Shown: positions 6,832-9,977 of the stretch, piece by piece
How the letters are laid out: every line of letters starts with the position of its first letter
How positions within the stretch are numbered: position 1 is the first letter of the stretch
NCBI GenBank assembly: GCA_017620435.1
Contig: JAFZQL010000040.1
Location: 1 to 9,977, forward strand
Length of the DNA: 9,977 bases
Reading direction: 5' to 3'
From: Erysipelotrichaceae bacterium
GTDB lineage: Bacteria > Bacillota_I > Bacilli_A > Erysipelotrichales > Erysipelotrichaceae
The notes under the pieces: model-generated
What the model saw: only the letters and a program-made list of their open reading frames with translations
What the model was told of the DNA's origin: nothing
Database searches by the model: none
Position numbers and translations under genes: made by a program

Positions 6832-8127
6832 TTATAACATCCTTCTTAAACCTTTAGGATACTTATTTTTAATGATACCGTTGCTGCACTTCCCGAAACC
6901 GATAGAAGCACCCTTGTATGTCAATAGATAGTAATGACTGTCCAGACTGCTGAAGATCTCCTGACCGGAAACAAATCTGTCGTATTCCTCATCATTCAGT
7001 TCATAGGAATAACGGTATTTCCCTATCAGGCTGTTTGCCCGGTATAGGGAATGGTTCGGTTCGAATCTTTTTCCCTTGATCTCGCCCAAACAGACGCCGT
7101 ATCGGATGACGTTTTTCTTCAGATCCGGCATAGGTTTCAGGGAAAGATAGAACTGATCATGCAGTAAATACAGATTATAGGTATCGATAATAAGATTATC
7201 CCTGATAAAATCCTCTACAAGCCTGTTTTGAGCCGTTTTAAGCTCTTTTAGATGTTTTGCTTCCTGTTTACCGTCTTTCTTCATAATGCAGTAGAACTGC
7301 CCTTCTGTGCCGTTTAGAGGCGAAAGCTTGACTGTTCCTTCCAGTCTGGAACTTCCTTTCTGTCCCAGCGGAACCATACGCATGTCCGCATGTCTTGACA
7401 GGAAGTCTTCGATCTGATTTTCGTCTTCCTCATAAGCATACGTACAGGTCGAATAGATCAGCTGTCCGCCCTTTTTCAGGATCCGGCAGGCATTCTCCAG
7501 AAGCTCTTTCTGCAGTGCAGAGAGTTTTTTAATGCTTTCAAGCGAGTAACTGTCCAGGATCTCCGGATATTTCCGGATCATACCTTCCCCGGAACATGGC
7601 GCATCCAGGATGACGATATCCGCAGATTCTTCCAGCTGTTGTGCCAGCTGATCGCATTTCATATTCGTTACGATCGTATTGTCCAGACCCAGACGTTCCA
7701 GATTCTGTGCCATAGCCAGGCAGCGGGAATGATTCATATCGTTGGAAATGCACAGAACGTCTTCCGGAAGTCTGTTGAGAACATTAATGCTTTTGCCGCC
7801 CGGAGCGGCGCACAGATCTACGACAACAGATACGTTTTCTTTTTCGATGTGCTTCGTCGTGAGAGAAGCGGCGATCTCCTGCGGATAGATCAGTCCCAGT
7901 TCATAAGCCCTGGTCTTTCCGATGTTTTCTTCGTCGTGATAGAAACTGTCAGAAGAATAATCGTTTATCCGGTATGGGAAATCGATCAGATCAAGGATCT
8001 TCTCTCTATTCATTTTTCTGGTATTGAGAAAAAAGCCCTGCGTACAAGGCTGTTTTAGCAGTTCCAAGAATCCGGAGCTGTCTTCACCGAAGTATTCTTT
8101 TACTCTTTCTTCAAACAGTTCTTTCAT
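6832..8127 (-). CDS. RsmF/NSUN-type RNA m5C methyltransferase
   Basis: This enzyme uses S-adenosylmethionine to methylate C5 of cytosine in RNA, most likely 16S rRNA by analogy with RsmF (YebU). Counting from the upstream ATG at 8166, the SAM motif is DLCAAPGGKS (117-126), motif IV is LDAPCSGEG (187-195) with Cys191, and motif VI is STCTYAYEEDENQIEDFL with the catalytic Cys241. Both cysteines of the mechanism are present. The C-terminal 150 residues resemble the PUA-like RNA-binding end of RsmF, finishing KNKYPKGLRRML. I chose the internal ATG at 8125-8127 (431 residues) because it aligns with the family opening (MKELFEERVKEYFGED) and reduces overlap with ribF from 56 to 17 bases. An AGGA lies only two bases before it, which is weak support. 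The ATG at 8164-8166 has no Shine-Dalgarno sequence but would give 444 residues. Confidence 0.9.
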   Translation of the reverse strand: MKELFEERVKEYFGEDSSGFLELLKQPCTQGFFLNTRKMNREKILDLIDFPYRINDYSSDSFYHDEENIGKTRAYELGLIYPQEIAASLTTKHIEKENVSVVVDLCAAPGGKSINVLNRLPEDVLCISNDMNHSRCLAMAQNLERLGLDNTIVTNMKCDQLAQQLEESADIVILDAPCSGEGMIRKYPEILDSYSLESIKKLSALQKELLENACRILKKGGQLIYSTCTYAYEEDENQIEDFLSRHADMRMVPLGQKGSSRLEGTVKLSPLNGTEGQFYCIMKKDGKQEAKHLKELKTAQNRLVEDFIRDNLIIDTYNLYLLHDQFYLSLKPMPDLKKNVIRYGVCLGEIKGKRFEPNHSLYRANSLIGKYRYSYELNDEEYDRFVSGQEIFSSLDSHYYLLTYKGASIGFGKCSNGIIKNKYPKGLRRML

Positions 8128-8872
8128 AATCCTGATATCTGATGCGGATAAGATCTCCCGGTTCATAAGAGATGCTGCTGCTTATGAACAGTCTGTGATC
8201 TTTGACTTGAAGATCTTTATATGAACCATCTTCCGGTATAACGGCAGCAGGGTCGATCGGAATTGCTTCTGTCAGCCAAATAGAACCGTTTTCTGTGCAT
8301 TTCACCACCTTGACATCCAGATAATACAAATAACCCAGAAGTTCCTCAGCGAGGCTGAAATCGCCTCTAAAAAGAGCTTCCTTGATCCTGGTCGAAGAGA
8401 CCTTCTCGCCCTTGAAGGTGTATTCCGGAATGATGATCGTCTCAAAGCTTCCGTACTCTCTCAGCAGCTGCGGATCGCCCTTCCCCATGTTTCCGAAAGA
8501 AAAGTCGTAACCGCAGATCAGTCTGCATAGATTCATCCTGTTCAGATAAGTGCAGATGAATTCTTTCGCATCCATTTTCATCAGGTCTTCATCAAAACGG
8601 AAGACGATGATGTTCCTGATTCCTGATTCCTGCAGCTTTTCGATTCTTTGACTGTAGTTCAGGATATGAGAAGGAACAATGCCGGTAATGACCTGCAGCG
8701 GATCCGGTTCAAAGCAGATCACGGCAGGATCACAGCCGATCAGTGAACTCTCTTTTATCGTTCTGTCAAGAAGCTGTCTGTGTCCCAGATGGACGGCATC
8801 GAAATAGCCGATACAGGCTACGGATTTCTTAAGGACAGGCAGATCCTGATGAATTTCCAGTTCTCTCACCAT
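8111..8872 (-). CDS. ribF: RibF-type FMN adenylyltransferase lacking a recognisable riboflavin kinase domain
   Basis: The N-terminal FAD synthetase domain is intact: GYFDAVHLGH at 22-31 (family GxFDGVHxGH, with Ala for the usual Gly), GYDFSFG at 121-127, and VSSTRIKEAL at 158-167. It should transfer AMP from ATP to FMN. A usual bifunctional RibF is about 300-315 residues; this one has 253. After the LLGYLYYLDVKVV junction near 178-190 there is no GFPTAN motif and no NIGxRPTF block, both needed by the riboflavin kinase. The remaining 60 residues (IPEDGSYKDLQV, PGDLIRIRY) look like a shrunken flavokinase barrel. So FMN would have to be made elsewhere or imported as substrate (inference). The start ATG overlaps the truB stop by seven bases and has AGAGG upstream. 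The downstream methyltransferase overlaps its end, so all are one operon. Confidence 0.88.
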   Translation of the reverse strand: MVRELEIHQDLPVLKKSVACIGYFDAVHLGHRQLLDRTIKESSLIGCDPAVICFEPDPLQVITGIVPSHILNYSQRIEKLQESGIRNIIVFRFDEDLMKMDAKEFICTYLNRMNLCRLICGYDFSFGNMGKGDPQLLREYGSFETIIIPEYTFKGEKVSSTRIKEALFRGDFSLAEELLGYLYYLDVKVVKCTENGSIWLTEAIPIDPAAVIPEDGSYKDLQVKDHRLFISSSISYEPGDLIRIRYQDYERTV

Positions 8873-9708
8873 AAGCCTCTGACACAGCGGTATGATCCAT
8901 CCTGTTTCTGATAGATGGCCACCGCTTCCTTTCCGTCACTGATCAGGATCTTTTCCGCCCGGCTGTTGAGCTGCAGCGGTTTCCCGTTCCTGACATCGCT
9001 TAAATCATCCAGATATACCGTTTCATACCGGGAAGACAATAGTTCCAGCAGGTCATGGCTTTTGTAATCCCCTTCCAGAATATTATCTAATGGATCACAG
9101 TCTTCGATTGTTATATTGCCGATGGCGATCCTTCTTAGTTCCGCTACTGTTCCGATGAGCTTCAGTTCTTTCAGGATATCTCTGACCAGAGCTCTGATGT
9201 AGGTGCCGGAAGAAACTTTGCAGGTAAAGGAGAAGCCGTCCGCATAGATCTCATCCAGACGGATGGAATAGACATGGATATCTCTGATCGGAAGCTCTAC
9301 TTCCAGGTTTTTCTGCTGATACCTGTAGAGTCTTTCTCCGTCAACTTTTACCGCACTGGTAATCGGAACTTCCTGTTTCAGATTGCCTGTAAAACGCTTT
9401 AAAACGGCTTCCAGTTCTTCTTTTTCCGGAACAGTGTATTCCCCTTCTTCAATGATCTTTCCGTCTGTATCCAGCGTATCCGTGCTTACACCCAGAAGCA
9501 CTCTGGTAGAGTATTCCTTACTGTCGGATACCAGAAACTGGTTCGCCTTGGTCGCTTTATCAAAAAGAACGATCATCACACCGGTAGCGCCGGGATCCAG
9601 CGTGCCGGTATGTCCGATCTTCTTGGTATGCAGTACTTTTCTTAATCTGAAGCAGACATCGAATGACGAGATGCCTGCCGGTTTGTCGACAAACAGAACG
9701 TTGTTCAT
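8866..9708 (-). CDS. truB: tRNA pseudouridine-55 synthase TruB
   Basis: TruB converts U55 in the T-loop of tRNAs to pseudouridine and acts as a tRNA chaperone. The 280-residue protein begins MNNVLFVDKPAGISSFDV, followed by the catalytic motif GHTGTLDPGATGVM with Asp38. Further family blocks are KEYSTRVLLGVSTDTLD (about 84-100), the QEVPITSAVKVDGERLYRY segment near 112-130, and SGTYIRALVRDI (about 167-178). A short C-terminal PUA-like domain follows from about 225 (VRNGKPLQL). It is the first gene of the truB-ribF-methyltransferase-asp23 operon; truB-ribF is a common pairing. The start is fixed by the family N-terminus. There is no Shine-Dalgarno sequence before it, and a TATAAT box ends only eight bases upstream, so the message may be leaderless. 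Confidence 0.97.
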   Translation of the reverse strand: MNNVLFVDKPAGISSFDVCFRLRKVLHTKKIGHTGTLDPGATGVMIVLFDKATKANQFLVSDSKEYSTRVLLGVSTDTLDTDGKIIEEGEYTVPEKEELEAVLKRFTGNLKQEVPITSAVKVDGERLYRYQQKNLEVELPIRDIHVYSIRLDEIYADGFSFTCKVSSGTYIRALVRDILKELKLIGTVAELRRIAIGNITIEDCDPLDNILEGDYKSHDLLELLSSRYETVYLDDLSDVRNGKPLQLNSRAEKILISDGKEAVAIYQKQDGSYRCVRGLW

Positions 9709-9716
9709 ACAGGAAA

Positions 9717-9736
9717 ATTATAACATGAGTTATAAT
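9717..9736. promoter_or_regulatory. Inverted repeat of divergent -10 boxes between truB and the ttcA-like gene
   Basis: ATTATAAC (9717-9724) and GTTATAAT (9729-9736) are perfect reverse complements around a four-base centre. Each arm gives a consensus TATAAT, one on each strand: 9717-9722 for truB and 9731-9736 for the rightward gene. No -35 box is well placed for either at 16-18 bases. A perfect TTGACA for truB (9744-9749 on the minus strand) is 21 bases from its TATAAT, but 18 bases from a weaker TGTTAT (9720-9725). The repeat may be a promoter pair, an operator, or both. Confidence 0.45.
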
Positions 9737-9977
9737 GAATGCATGTCAATGAAGAAGATCCTGGCACAGGTCAGGAAAGCGGATCAGATGTATCGGATGA
9801 TCGAAAACGGAGACAGGATCGCCGTCGGTCTTTCAGGTGGAAAAGATTCCTCTTTGCTGCTGTATACGCTGTATCTGTACCGTTTCCTGGCACGGAATAC
9901 CTATCAGAAGGATTTCGAACTGGTCGGAATCCATATCGATCTGAATTTCGGCGAAGAAAACATTACGCCGCTGTTAC
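9725..9977 (+). CDS. TtcA-type PP-loop ATPase, putative tRNA sulfuration enzyme (N-terminal part)
   Basis: About 84 codons are visible before the window ends. The PP-loop SGGKDSS lies in the context RIAVGLSGGKDSSLLLYTLY. The upstream stretch ILAQVRKADQMYRMIENGD and downstream FELVGIHIDLNF match the opening of the TtcA family. TtcA adenylates cytidine 32 of tRNA and sulfurates it with an iron-sulfur cluster. The cysteine motifs that would separate it from related PP-loop enzymes are outside the window, so substrate is inferred. The start is uncertain: ATG at 9725 has AGGA ten bases upstream, while ATGs at 9743 and 9749 (MKKILAQ, fitting the family start) have no ribosome binding site. If the TATAAT at 9731-9736 is the promoter, transcription would begin at or next to the 9743 ATG. 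Confidence 0.85.
   Translation, partial: MSYNECMSMKKILAQVRKADQMYRMIENGDRIAVGLSGGKDSSLLLYTLYLYRFLARNTYQKDFELVGIHIDLNFGEENITPLL

Noticed and set aside
7538..8058. Alternative frames of 71 and 139 codons within the methyltransferase gene
   Set aside because: They are out-of-frame shadows with no recognisable domain, and the methyltransferase motifs are in the main frame.
1..9977. CRISPR arrays, insertion sequences, tRNAs, phage or defence genes
   Set aside because: No regularly spaced repeats, transposase motifs, terminal repeats or tRNA cloverleaf sequences were seen on either strand. All long frames are assigned to housekeeping families.

Overview
This is a housekeeping segment of a low-to-moderate GC Gram-positive bacterium (Bacillota). 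The gene order pgsA-recA-rny, gpsB next to a B-type RNase P RNA, and recU followed by a class A penicillin-binding protein are all familiar from that phylum. Protein sequence style and the absence of cinA and ypsA fit the Erysipelotrichia best, but that placement is an inference from memory, not a search. UGA serves as a stop and the ribosome binding sites are ordinary, so a Mollicute code is not suggested.

Layout. Positions 1-2766 are all on the minus strand. In transcription order they are gpsB, rnpB, pgsA, recA and the start of rny, which runs off the left edge. gpsB and rnpB appear to share a promoter, and the stop codon of gpsB lies inside the P1 helix of rnpB. pgsA has its own promoter and recA follows it 42 bases later. 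A hairpin terminator overlapping the last codons of recA separates it from rny, which has its own promoter. A 101-base divergent region at 2767-2867 carries promoters for gpsB to the left and recU to the right. recU and a 1007-residue bifunctional penicillin-binding protein form a plus-strand pair ending at a bidirectional terminator. Converging on it from the right is a minus-strand operon, truB-ribF-rsmF-like-asp23-like, with overlapping or closely spaced genes. At the right edge a TtcA-type PP-loop gene starts divergently from truB, across a 16-base gap containing an inverted repeat of two TATAAT boxes.

How the genes work together. One group serves envelope growth and division: GpsB, the penicillin-binding protein, RecU (coupled with it as in Bacillus), PgsA for phosphatidylglycerol, and an Asp23-like protein. 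A second group serves RNA maturation: RNase P RNA, RNase Y, TruB, the m5C methyltransferase and the TtcA-like enzyme. RecA and RecU act in recombination. RibF supplies flavin cofactor, but here it lacks a recognisable riboflavin kinase domain.

I see no mobile element, CRISPR array, tRNA, phage or defence gene. I do not think a previously undescribed system is present. The points most worth checking are the truncated RibF, the gpsB/rnpB overlap, the AT-rich C-terminal tail of the penicillin-binding protein, and the possibly leaderless truB start.
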